Source: an uncultured Roseobacter sp.
GTDB lineage: Bacteria; Pseudomonadota; Alphaproteobacteria; Rhodobacterales; Rhodobacteraceae
Direction of reading: 5' to 3'
DNA: 64,000 nt
Assembly: GCF_947493125.1 (NCBI RefSeq)
Contig: NZ_CANLQB010000003.1
Span: 248,001-312,000, forward strand
Each line of letters begins with the position of its first letter. The first letter of the stretch is position 1. Both the position numbers and the translations under genes were made by a program. A model generated the notes under the pieces. That model had not been told where the DNA came from and did not search any database. It saw only the letters and a list, made by a program, of their open reading frames with translations. Shown piece by piece: positions 9,522 to 17,298 of the stretch.

Positions 9522-10841
9522 GTGAGCAACCTTGAACTTGGGTTTTGGTCCTTTCCGGTTCTGCTGCTCATGGTGTTTCTGCGTGCGCCGATCGGGTTGG
9601 CCATGCTTCTGTGCGGCTTCGCGGGGTGGTATTTTGCCATGGGCGGCAATCCCAATGTCCTGCTGAACAAGCTGAAGTCCGAAACCTATACGCAGTTTTC
9701 CAGCTACTCCCTGTCGATCATCCCGATGTTCCTCTTGATGGGGCAGTTCGCGACGCTCTCAGGCATGTCGTCCGCTCTGTTCAAAGCGGCCGAGAGCTTT
9801 TTGGGCCACCGCAGAGGAGGCGTTGCAATGGCGTCGGTGGGGGCCTGTGCAGGCTTCGGTGCGATCTGCGGCTCCTCTCTTGCGACAGCGGCCACCATGT
9901 CCAAGGTCGCCTTGCCTGAGCTGCGCCGTTATGGGTACTCGGGCGGGTTCTCCACCGCTACGCTGGCTGCGGGTGGGACGCTGGGCATCCTGATCCCGCC
10001 GTCGGTGATCCTCGTGATCTATGCAATTTTGACGGAGCAGAACATTGCCAAGCTGTTTCTGGCCGCGTTCATCCCAGGAATCATGGCGGCGCTGGGATAC
10101 ATGCTCACCATCTCGCTCTACGTTCGGCTCTATCCCGATGCCGCGGGCACGCGACCACCTCAGCCCATGTCCGAACGCTGGGCGGCCTTGGCGGAGACCT
10201 GGCCTGTGCTGGTGATCTTCGGGCTGGTTGTCGGCGGTATCTATCTGGGGTGGTTTACTCCGACGGAAGGGTCAGCCATCGGAGCGGCAGGCACCGGGCT
10301 TGTCGCGCTCTTGTCTGGCAGTTTGAATTGGGCCGTCTTCCGCGACAGCCTCTTTGGGACGGCCCGCACCACGGCGATGATCTTCTTCATTGTGCTGGGC
10401 GCGAGTTTTTACAACAGCTTCCTCGCGCTGTCCGGTGTGCCGCAGTTCATGGCCGATTGGGTCCTGGCCCAAGGCTTCAGCGCTTGGTTCGTCCTCTCGG
10501 TGATCCTTGTCTTCTACCTGATCTTCGGCTGTCTGATGGACAGCCTGTCCATGATCCTGCTGACTGTGCCGATCTTCTTCCCGGTGATCGCGGCGATGGA
10601 CTTCGGCATGTCACCGGAGCATCTGGCGATCTGGTTCGGCATCCTTGTGCTGATTGTGGTTGAGGTCGGGCTGATCACACCACCTGTGGGTATGAATCTG
10701 TTCGTCATCAACGCGATGGATCGGCAAACACCCATGACCGAGACCTACAAGGCCGTCCTGTTCTTCGTCGGATCGGACATTGTGCGGGTGATTATCCTCG
10801 TGATGTTTCCGGCGATCACGCTCTTCCTGCTGCCCGGCTGA
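9522..10841 (+). CDS. dctM: TRAP transporter large permease subunit (DctM family)
   Basis: This multi-spanning permease drives sodium-coupled uptake. The GTG at 9522, 11 bp after dctQ, gives 439 residues starting VSNLELGFWSFPVLLLMVF, matching the usual DctM N-terminus. About a dozen hydrophobic helices are visible, along with the family motifs GGxxLGILIPPSVILVIY, GSAIGAAG and LITPPVGMNLFVI. The frame is open further upstream, inside dctQ, but that part does not resemble the family. Its stop codon lies 7 bp before the TGCA-rich operator region of the aryl-CoA ligase gene. Confidence 0.93.
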   Translation: MSNLELGFWSFPVLLLMVFLRAPIGLAMLLCGFAGWYFAMGGNPNVLLNKLKSETYTQFSSYSLSIIPMFLLMGQFATLSGMSSALFKAAESFLGHRRGGVAMASVGACAGFGAICGSSLATAATMSKVALPELRRYGYSGGFSTATLAAGGTLGILIPPSVILVIYAILTEQNIAKLFLAAFIPGIMAALGYMLTISLYVRLYPDAAGTRPPQPMSERWAALAETWPVLVIFGLVVGGIYLGWFTPTEGSAIGAAGTGLVALLSGSLNWAVFRDSLFGTARTTAMIFFIVLGASFYNSFLALSGVPQFMADWVLAQGFSAWFVLSVILVFYLIFGCLMDSLSMILLTVPIFFPVIAAMDFGMSPEHLAIWFGILVLIVVEVGLITPPVGMNLFVINAMDRQTPMTETYKAVLFFVGSDIVRVIILVMFPAITLFLLPG

Positions 10842-10848
10842 GACGGCA

Positions 10849-10911
10849 TGCACGAAAGTGCAAAGCAGTATCCGACAACTTGCAGCGCTCGAACACGCGT
10901 GCACTAATGCA
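10849..10911. promoter_or_regulatory. TGCA-repeat cluster, candidate BoxR operator and ligase promoter
   Basis: Five copies of TGCA occur in 63 bp (starting at 10849, 10859, 10881, 10900 and 10908). The first pair forms TGCA-N6-TGCA, inside CATGCACGAAAGTGCAAAG. TGCA repeats are the known recognition element of BzdR and BoxR regulators, and a boxR gene lies in the same cluster. The site is between dctM and the aryl-CoA ligase start. Control of the box genes from here is an inference. Confidence 0.6.
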
Positions 10912-10941
10912 GGTGCGTCACGGGGGGCCGGGGAGAGCGAT

Positions 10942-12486
10942 GTGATCGGGACTGATATGAACGCGGCCAGCTACTTTGTTGACCGGCACCTGGCGGAGGG
11001 CCGATCCGAGCGGGTTGCGTACCGGGAAGCGATCACTGGTCGGTCATTGAGCTATCAACAATTGGCCGATGGAGCGGGACAATGCGCGGGCGCCCTGTTG
11101 CGCGCAGGGCTTCGACCGGAAGAGCGTGTTGCCATGCTGATGCTTGACACAATTGAGTTTCCGCAGGTTTTCTTTGGCGCTCTGAAGTGCGGCGTCATAC
11201 CTGTCCCGATCAACACTTTGCTCGCAGGCCCGATCTACGATTCCATTCTTCGGGACAGCCGTGCCGCCGCGCTGATCGTATCGGCGCCGCTCTACGAGGC
11301 GGTCAAGCCTGCTCTGGACGGTAACGCTTACATTCGCGCGGTCGTCGTGGTCGGCGGGCCCGCGCCCCTAGGCGGCATGGACTATGAGACCTTCATGTCC
11401 GGGGCGGAGACGCTGCCGACGGCGAATGTCAGTGCCGATGAAGTCGCCTTCTGGCTCTATTCCTCTGGGTCCACCGGTCGACCGAAGGGCGTTCAACATG
11501 TTCATTCCAGCTTGAAGGCGACGGCTGATACCTACGGTGCTCAGGTTCTTGGCCTGACCGCAGAGGACACGGTGCTGTCCGCTGCCAAGCTTTTCTTTGC
11601 CTACGGTCTCGGAAATGCGATGACCTTCCCACTGGCCGTTGGTGGCACGACGATCCTGTTTTCAGGTCGCCCAACGCCCGGAGATATGATCGCGACGCTG
11701 GAGGCGGAACAACCCACGGTGTTTTGCGGCGTGCCCACGCTTTATGCCGCGCTGGTGGCCGAGATGGATAAGTCCGGCGTGCCTGAGGTGCCTCTGCGCC
11801 GCTGTATCTCGGCAGGCGAGGCCCTGCCGGAGGACGTAGGGCGGCGCTGGAAAGCGCACACGGGCGTCGATATCCTCGACGGTGTCGGATCTACCGAGAT
11901 GCTGCACATCTTCCTGAGCAACACAGTTGACGATCTGGAATATGGCACCTCGGGAACGCCGGTGCCGGGATACGACGTGCGGCTTGTGGACGACTCGGGT
12001 CGTGATGTCGGGGACAATGAGATTGGCGAACTTCTCGTGACTGGCGGGTCCGCAGCAGCAGCCTATTGGAACCAGAGGGACAAGTCGCGCCGCACGTTTG
12101 AAGGCCTCTGGACACGAACAGGCGACAAATACGAACGCCGCGCGGATGGCCGCTACGTCTACTGCGGGCGTACGGATGACATGTTCAAAGTGTCGGGTAT
12201 CTGGGTCTCGCCCTTTGAGGTTGAGCAGGCTCTGGCAAGCCATCCCGCTGTGATGGAAGCTGCTGTGGTCGCTGCGAAGGACGGTGATGGGTTGGACAAA
12301 CCCAAGGCATTCATTGTGCTCGAGGCCGAAGCGCCGGCCGACCTCGAAGCCCAGCTGGTTGAGCATGTAAAGTCGCGCGTGGGCAAGTGGAAGTATCCAC
12401 GCTGGATCGAAATTGTGGAGGATCTGCCCAAGACCGCGACGGGGAAGATCCAACGGTTCAAGCTCCGCGAGCCAGAGGCATATTGA
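10942..12486 (+). CDS. bclA: Benzoate-CoA ligase family protein (aryl-CoA synthetase)
   Basis: This cytoplasmic enzyme activates benzoate (or a close analogue) to its CoA thioester with ATP. The AMP-binding P-loop YSSGSTGRPKG, the GSTEMLHIFLS region, TRTGDKYERR, the hinge FKVSGIWVSPFEVEQ, and the C-terminal lysine motif KTATGKIQRFKL are all present. The GTG at 10942 has GGGAGAG 5 bp upstream and is chosen as start (514 residues); the ATG at 10957 is a plausible alternative. It follows the TRAP genes and overlaps the alpha/beta hydrolase gene by one base (TGATG). Specificity for benzoate is inferred from the neighbouring boxABC genes. Confidence 0.88.
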   Translation: MIGTDMNAASYFVDRHLAEGRSERVAYREAITGRSLSYQQLADGAGQCAGALLRAGLRPEERVAMLMLDTIEFPQVFFGALKCGVIPVPINTLLAGPIYDSILRDSRAAALIVSAPLYEAVKPALDGNAYIRAVVVVGGPAPLGGMDYETFMSGAETLPTANVSADEVAFWLYSSGSTGRPKGVQHVHSSLKATADTYGAQVLGLTAEDTVLSAAKLFFAYGLGNAMTFPLAVGGTTILFSGRPTPGDMIATLEAEQPTVFCGVPTLYAALVAEMDKSGVPEVPLRRCISAGEALPEDVGRRWKAHTGVDILDGVGSTEMLHIFLSNTVDDLEYGTSGTPVPGYDVRLVDDSGRDVGDNEIGELLVTGGSAAAAYWNQRDKSRRTFEGLWTRTGDKYERRADGRYVYCGRTDDMFKVSGIWVSPFEVEQALASHPAVMEAAVVAAKDGDGLDKPKAFIVLEAEAPADLEAQLVEHVKSRVGKWKYPRWIEIVEDLPKTATGKIQRFKLREPEAY

Positions 12487-13304
12487 TGGACTGGAGCGCC
12501 ACACCGTCCTCGCCCCTTGACGTAGGAGGCGTTCGGTTGGAGTACAGTTGCCACGGACCGCACCCTGGTACGGGGCCAACGCTTGTCCTTTTGCACGAAG
12601 GTTTGGGGTGCGTCACGCTCTGGCGGGATGTCCCCACGCGGCTCTCACAGCGAACTGGCTTGGGTGTCTTTGCTTACTCACGGCAGGGATATGGGCAGTC
12701 GGACCCGGTTTCTTTGCCGCGTCCCCTTGACTACCTCACCCAAGAAGCCGTCTCCGTGCTCGGCCCGGTTATCGACGCGGCAGGTCTGGGGGATGTCATC
12801 TTGGTCGGGCACTCAGATGGCGGCACCATCGCTGCAGAATATGCCGGATCGGTCAGCGACCGGCGGGTGCGTGGGCTCATTCTGATCGCGCCGCATTTCT
12901 TTGCGGAACCACAGGGCGTCGCCGCGATTCGTGCTGCGGGGGCGAAGTTTGGATCGGGCGATCTTCGCGACAGGCTTGCCCGCCACCACAAGGATGCTGA
13001 TCGGGTGTTTTGGGGGTGGCACGATGCGTGGACCAACCCGGCCTTTGCCGATTGGGATGTGACCGATGCCATAGACCATTGGCGCGTTCCTGTTCTGGCC
13101 ATCCAGGGCGCGGAGGATGTCTATGGCAGTCTCGCGCAAATCGACGAGATAGAGGCTCGAATCTACGCGCCTCTTGAGACGAAGATCATAGAAGGATGCG
13201 GCCACGCTCCACATGTGGACTGCCCTGAGGCAACTCTGGATACGATCACAGAGTTTTGCGCGCGGTTGCTTCGGCTCGAGCAGGACCATGTCGCTCTGGC
13301 CTGA
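12486..13304 (+). CDS. Alpha/beta-fold hydrolase of the box cluster
   Basis: This 272-residue protein shows the alpha/beta-hydrolase plan: an oxyanion-hole region LLHEGLG, the nucleophile elbow GHSDGG, an acid in QGAEDVYG and the catalytic histidine in GCGHAPHVDCPE. There is no signal peptide, so it is cytosolic. Its ATG overlaps the ligase stop codon, and its end overlaps the DUF309 gene by 17 bp, showing tight coupling. A role in hydrolysing a thioester or lactone intermediate, or in rescuing stalled CoA esters, is plausible but not demonstrated. Confidence 0.85.
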   Translation: MDWSATPSSPLDVGGVRLEYSCHGPHPGTGPTLVLLHEGLGCVTLWRDVPTRLSQRTGLGVFAYSRQGYGQSDPVSLPRPLDYLTQEAVSVLGPVIDAAGLGDVILVGHSDGGTIAAEYAGSVSDRRVRGLILIAPHFFAEPQGVAAIRAAGAKFGSGDLRDRLARHHKDADRVFWGWHDAWTNPAFADWDVTDAIDHWRVPVLAIQGAEDVYGSLAQIDEIEARIYAPLETKIIEGCGHAPHVDCPEATLDTITEFCARLLRLEQDHVALA

Positions 13305-13731
13305 GTTGCGGCCCCACTGGCGACCGCCTCACGCCTATATTCCTGGCAAAACCGCAAGACATCCGGAGGACTGGTTCGATCAGATCAAGGCATCGGTCGC
13401 CGGTGTGCCGCCAAGCCGTTTGCACCATACGGTCGCGTTTCAGACCGGTCTTGCCTACTTTGGGGAGGGGTTTTTCTGGGAATGTCACGAGGTGCTTGAG
13501 GCGGTGTGGATGCGCACCGCCGAGCGCAGCGTCGAACGTGCGCTTGTCGTCGCCTTGATCCAACTGGCTAACGCACGCCTTAAGCTTGAGATGTCGCGAC
13601 CAAGAGCGGCCCGGCGGCTGTGCGATATCGTCGATACTCATCTGTGCCGATGTGAGGGGCACCGACGCGTTCTTGGGGTGGGAATCGCGGATCTGACCAA
13701 GGAACTGACTGAGACACGAGACTCCCTTTAG
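13288..13731 (+). CDS. DUF309 domain protein
   Basis: The ATG at 13288 (MSLWPELRPHW) gives 147 residues. It contains the DUF309 helical signature ECHEVLEAVWM, with a conserved His-Glu pair, followed by LIQLANARLKLEM. DUF309 proteins are small helical proteins of unknown function. It overlaps the hydrolase gene by 17 bp and is the last gene before the boxC promoter region, so it is co-transcribed with the ligase. Co-occurrence with aromatic degradation genes here gives no clear functional clue. Confidence 0.75.
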   Translation: MSLWPELRPHWRPPHAYIPGKTARHPEDWFDQIKASVAGVPPSRLHHTVAFQTGLAYFGEGFFWECHEVLEAVWMRTAERSVERALVVALIQLANARLKLEMSRPRAARRLCDIVDTHLCRCEGHRRVLGVGIADLTKELTETRDSL

Positions 13732-13732
13732 G

Positions 13733-13764
13733 TGCACTATAAATCATAAATTGATCACTTTGCA
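13733..13764. promoter_or_regulatory. AT-rich boxC upstream region with two TGCA elements
   Basis: Two TGCA tetramers (13733 and 13761) flank an AT-rich stretch (TATAAATCATAAATTGATC) just after the DUF309 stop codon. This is the most promoter-like sequence in the cluster after the ligase region. It could be a second BoxR-controlled promoter driving boxC-boxB-boxA. The TGCA spacing (28 bp) differs from the N6 pair upstream of the ligase. Confidence 0.4.
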
Positions 13765-13861
13765 CAAGTATCGAGCACCTTAGCGGTGTTTCATGTCGGA
13801 AACTTGTGTACTATCATTCAAAAACTTGTCGGGCTTACCGGCGCAGTCCAAAGGCCAGCCC

Positions 13862-15520
13862 GTGAGCGAGCGCATAGATTTTCAAGTTGATCCAACCAAG
13901 ATGAAGCACTGGAAGGTCACCTACGACGGTGCTGTCGCATATCTCTATATGGATGTTGATGAAGACGGTGGCCTCTTCGAAGGCTACCAGTTGAAACTGA
14001 ACTCCTATGATCTTGGCGTGGATATCGAGCTTGCGGATGTGGTCCAGCGCATGCGGTTCGAGCATCCGGAGGTGAAGGTGGTCGTCCTCGGCTCCGCCAA
14101 GGAGAAGGTGTTTTGCGCGGGTGCAAACATTCGCATGCTGGGCAGTGCGGCGCACGCGCACAAGGTGAACTTCTGCAAATTCACAAATGAGACCCGCAAC
14201 ACCTTTGAGGCTGCCCTGCAGGACAGTGGACAGAACTACATCTGTGCAGTGCGCGGCGCATGTGCGGGTGGCGGTTACGAACTGGCACTGGCGTGCAACC
14301 ATATCATGCTGACAGACGACAGCACCTCGTCGGTCGCCCTGCCTGAAGTCCCCCTCTTGGCCGTCCTGCCGGGCACCGGTGGCCTGACGCGCGTGACCGA
14401 CAAGCGCAAGCTGCGTCGCGACCTCGCGGATGTGTTTTGTTCGGTGGAAGAGGGCGTAAAGGGCAAGCGTGCTGTGGAGTGGCGGTTGGTCGATGAAGTG
14501 ATCCCGAATTCCAAGTTTGAAGAGACAGTGCGCGAGCGCGCGCGAGGTTTTGCGGAGGCGTCGGACAAACCTGATGTCGCGCGGGGCATCACGTTGAAGC
14601 CGCTGGACCGTGTATTTGCCACGGACAGCGTGACCTATTCGACTCTGGACGTGAAGTTTGATCGCCCTGGTCGGCGCGCGGTGATCACGATTCGGGGTCC
14701 GAACGAAGACGCGCCTATTGATATGGCCACCTTTGAAGCGGAGGGGTCCGATGCCTGGATGCTGCGGTGCGCGCGGGAACTGGACGACGCGATCCTGCAC
14801 CTGCGTACCAATGAAGGCGCGCTCGGCCTCATCGAATTCCAGACGATCGGAGACCCGGCGCGCGTGGTCGCGCACGAGGCGCTGTTGCTGTCGAACCGGG
14901 AACATTGGCTCGCCAACGAAGTGGTGTGCCTTTGGAAGCGGGTGCTGAAACGCGTTGATATGACGTCACGCAGTCTTGTCGCGCTGGTCGAGCACGGGTC
15001 TTGTTTCGCGGGCGTTTTGGCCGAACTGCTTTGGGCTGTGGATCGCAGCTACATGATGCTGGATCCATTTGAAGATGATGACAGACGGCTGGCCGCCATC
15101 ACTCTGACACCTGGCAACTTCGGGCAGTATGTCATGAGCAACGGGCTGAGCCGCCTTCAGACCCGGTTCTGGGGCACGCCGGATCACGTCGAGACGATGC
15201 AACCCAAAACAGGCGTCACTTTGGACGCCGAGGCAGCTGAGGTGCTTGGTCTGGTAACCTATGCCTTCGACGATATCGATTGGGAGGATGAGGTACGGCT
15301 GTTCCGCGAAGAACGCGCGAGTTTCTCGGCCGATGCAATGACCGGCATGGAGGCCAACCTGCGCTTTGCGGGACCGGAAACAATGGAAACCCGGATTTTC
15401 GGGCGTCTGACGGCCTGGCAGAACTGGATCTTCCAGCGTCCCAATGCCGTCGGTCCCGAGGGCGCCCTGCAGCGCTATGGAACAGGGATGCGAGCCGTCT
15501 ATGACATGCAACGTGTGTAA
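13862..15520 (+). CDS. boxC: 2,3-epoxybenzoyl-CoA dihydrolase BoxC
   Basis: BoxC cleaves 2,3-epoxybenzoyl-CoA hydrolytically to 3,4-dehydroadipyl-CoA semialdehyde and formate. It is a fused double crotonase of 552 residues. The first half has the BoxC-type blocks LKLNSYDLGVDIELAD, KEKVFCAGANI, GACAGGGYELALACN and LPGTGGLTRVTDKRK. The GTG at 13862 (VSERIDFQVDPTKMKHWK) is preferred because family similarity begins there and AAGG lies 7 bp upstream. An in-frame ATG at 13793 would add 23 residues without a visible ribosome-binding site. An inverted-repeat element separates it from boxB. Confidence 0.93.
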   Translation: MSERIDFQVDPTKMKHWKVTYDGAVAYLYMDVDEDGGLFEGYQLKLNSYDLGVDIELADVVQRMRFEHPEVKVVVLGSAKEKVFCAGANIRMLGSAAHAHKVNFCKFTNETRNTFEAALQDSGQNYICAVRGACAGGGYELALACNHIMLTDDSTSSVALPEVPLLAVLPGTGGLTRVTDKRKLRRDLADVFCSVEEGVKGKRAVEWRLVDEVIPNSKFEETVRERARGFAEASDKPDVARGITLKPLDRVFATDSVTYSTLDVKFDRPGRRAVITIRGPNEDAPIDMATFEAEGSDAWMLRCARELDDAILHLRTNEGALGLIEFQTIGDPARVVAHEALLLSNREHWLANEVVCLWKRVLKRVDMTSRSLVALVEHGSCFAGVLAELLWAVDRSYMMLDPFEDDDRRLAAITLTPGNFGQYVMSNGLSRLQTRFWGTPDHVETMQPKTGVTLDAEAAEVLGLVTYAFDDIDWEDEVRLFREERASFSADAMTGMEANLRFAGPETMETRIFGRLTAWQNWIFQRPNAVGPEGALQRYGTGMRAVYDMQRV

Positions 15521-15523
15521 CGA

Positions 15524-15599
15524 GGGTGGCCTGAAAGCCCACCCTACCTGCCAGCACGACGGGCAGGACAGGCAGGTGCGGTGGGCTTTCAGGCCGCCG
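15524..15599 (+). repeat. Intercistronic inverted-repeat element, full copy A
   Basis: The left arm GGTGGCCTGAAAGCCCACC (15525-15543) and the right arm GGTGGGCTTTCAGGCCGCC (15580-15598) form a long stem, extended by inner ACCTGCC/GGCAGGT. It begins 4 bp after the boxC stop codon and ends 17 bp before boxB. Related copies lie at 31550, 49272 and 57317. Confidence 0.85.
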
Positions 15600-15616
15600 C
15601 GCGACAGGAGGACTAA

Positions 15617-17068
15617 ATGCTTGATCTGATCAATGTCAGCTACGACAGCCAAATACCGAACAATGTCGGACTGAGTTCGGACAGGAAAGTGCTCAAGGCA
15701 CTGGAAAAATGGCACCCGGGTTACATCAATTGGTGGAATGACCTTATCCCGCAGAACTTCCAGGAGAGCATGGTCTATCTTCGGACGGCTGTCTCTGTGG
15801 ATCCAAAAGGCTGGGCCAAGTTCGACTATGTAAAAATGCCGGAATATCGGTGGGGCGTCCTTCTGGCCCCGGCGGTTGAGGACCGTCGCATCCCCATGGG
15901 GGAGCATCTGGGTGAGCTCGCCTGGCAGGAGGTGCCGGGTGAGTACCGCAATATGCTCAAGCGACTGATTGTCATTCAGGGCGATACCGAGCCGGGCTCT
16001 GTCGAGCAGCAGAGATTCCTCGGGCTGACCGCGCCTTCGCTCTATGACATGCGCAATCTCTTCCAGGTCAACGTCGAAGAAGGCCGTCACCTCTGGGCAA
16101 TGGTCTATTTGCTGCAGAAGTATTTCGGACGAGACGGGCGCGAAGAGGCGGATGATCTGCTCGTCCGCTCTTCGGGATCGGATGAGGCGCCGCGGATGCT
16201 GGGCGCGTTCAATGAAGAAACGCCCGACTGGCTCAGCTTTTTCATGTTCACTTACTTCACGGATCGGGATGGAAAGATGCAGCTGGAGAGCCTCGCGCAA
16301 TCCGGCTTCGACCCGTTGAGCCGCACCTGCCGTTTCATGCTGACCGAAGAAGCGCACCACATGTTTGTCGGAGAGACTGGCGTCGGACGGACCATTCAGG
16401 CCACGTTGGAAGCGATGAACAAGGCCGGGCTCACCGATCCCTACGATATCAACAAGGTCCGCGATCTCGGTGTGATCGACCTTCCGACAATCCAGAAGAA
16501 ACTCAACCTGCACTATACGCTGTCGCTCGACCTGTTTGGCCAGGAGGTGTCCACCAACGCGGCGAATGCCTTCAACGCGGGCATCAAGGGGCGCTACATG
16601 GAGCAGCGCATCGACGATGATCACAAGCTCCAGAATGACACATATGCGGTGACGTCGATCAAGGATGGCAAGATCTTGACAGAAGACGTTCCAGCGCTGA
16701 CGGCAATCAATATGCGGCTGCGGGACGACTACGTGCGCGATGCGGCAGGCGGCGTAGGCCGCTGGAACAAGGCCATCGCGAAGGCCGGCGTTCAGTTCGA
16801 ACTCAAGCTGCCACACGAAGGCTTCAACCGGCAGATCGGGGTTTTTTCTACTGTCACCGTTGATCCGGACGGCACTATCATTTCCGCCGACGATTGGGCG
16901 AGGCAACGCGATGCCTGGCTGCCGACCAAGGCTGACGGAGACTTCATACAGTCGCTGATGGTTCCCTGCTATGAGCCGGGGCAATACGCCTCCTGGATTG
17001 CACCGCCAAAGGTTGGCATCGACAACAAGCCCGGCGATTTCGAATACGTGAAACTGCACATGGCTTGA
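15617..17068 (+). CDS. boxB: Benzoyl-CoA 2,3-epoxidase catalytic subunit BoxB
   Basis: BoxB is the diiron oxygenase that epoxidises benzoyl-CoA at C2-C3 using O2 and electrons from BoxA. The 483-residue protein keeps the expected carboxylate/histidine ligands: E125 (DTEPG), E155 and H158 (EEGRH), D216 (FTDRD) and E245/H248 (EEAHH). GACAGGAGGAC directly precedes the ATG at 15617. It lies between boxC and boxA, and the length and ligand set indicate a functional enzyme. This step makes the pathway strictly aerobic. Confidence 0.96.
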   Translation: MLDLINVSYDSQIPNNVGLSSDRKVLKALEKWHPGYINWWNDLIPQNFQESMVYLRTAVSVDPKGWAKFDYVKMPEYRWGVLLAPAVEDRRIPMGEHLGELAWQEVPGEYRNMLKRLIVIQGDTEPGSVEQQRFLGLTAPSLYDMRNLFQVNVEEGRHLWAMVYLLQKYFGRDGREEADDLLVRSSGSDEAPRMLGAFNEETPDWLSFFMFTYFTDRDGKMQLESLAQSGFDPLSRTCRFMLTEEAHHMFVGETGVGRTIQATLEAMNKAGLTDPYDINKVRDLGVIDLPTIQKKLNLHYTLSLDLFGQEVSTNAANAFNAGIKGRYMEQRIDDDHKLQNDTYAVTSIKDGKILTEDVPALTAINMRLRDDYVRDAAGGVGRWNKAIAKAGVQFELKLPHEGFNRQIGVFSTVTVDPDGTIISADDWARQRDAWLPTKADGDFIQSLMVPCYEPGQYASWIAPPKVGIDNKPGDFEYVKLHMA

Positions 17069-17154
17069 TGTGCATCAAAGTATTCGACCGGCAGGCCGAT
17101 TTGACTGTTGTGAACTGTCCACTGTGACTTTGGCGCCTTAAGGAGATTTGACCC

Positions 17155-17298
17155 ATGCAGACTCAAGTGACACCGTTACATCCACAACCCAGGCCAGCCT
17201 GTATCGGCTGTACCGAGTGCAAAGGCCTTTGCCGGGATATCCTCGACCTTGCGGTTTTGCCCGAGGCCATTTTGAAGCGACCCGCCGCCAGCCCATGA
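17155..17298 (+). CDS. 47-residue Cys-rich protein coupled to boxA
   Basis: The ATG at 17155 follows a strong AAGGAG (17140-17145) and encodes 47 residues ending in TGA at 17296-17298, which overlaps the boxA ATG as ATGA. The product has a compact cysteine cluster, ACIGCTECKGLCRD (C-x2-C-x2-C-x3-C), followed by a short hydrophobic helix LDLAVLPEAIL. The pattern resembles half of a ferredoxin or a small zinc knuckle. The boxA ATG itself has no good ribosome-binding site, so translation of boxA may depend on this ORF. No family is recognised. An electron-transfer or cofactor-assembly role for BoxA is only a suggestion. Confidence 0.65.
   Translation: MQTQVTPLHPQPRPACIGCTECKGLCRDILDLAVLPEAILKRPAASP

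Noticed and set aside
15444-15629. Small ORF spanning the inverted-repeat element between boxC and boxB
   Set aside because: Its apparent peptide is simply the translated repeat; the same peptide fragments recur at every copy of the element.
14966-17059. Long minus-strand open frame opposite boxC and boxB
   Set aside because: Both plus-strand genes are complete with intact catalytic motifs; the antisense frame has no start signal or family similarity.
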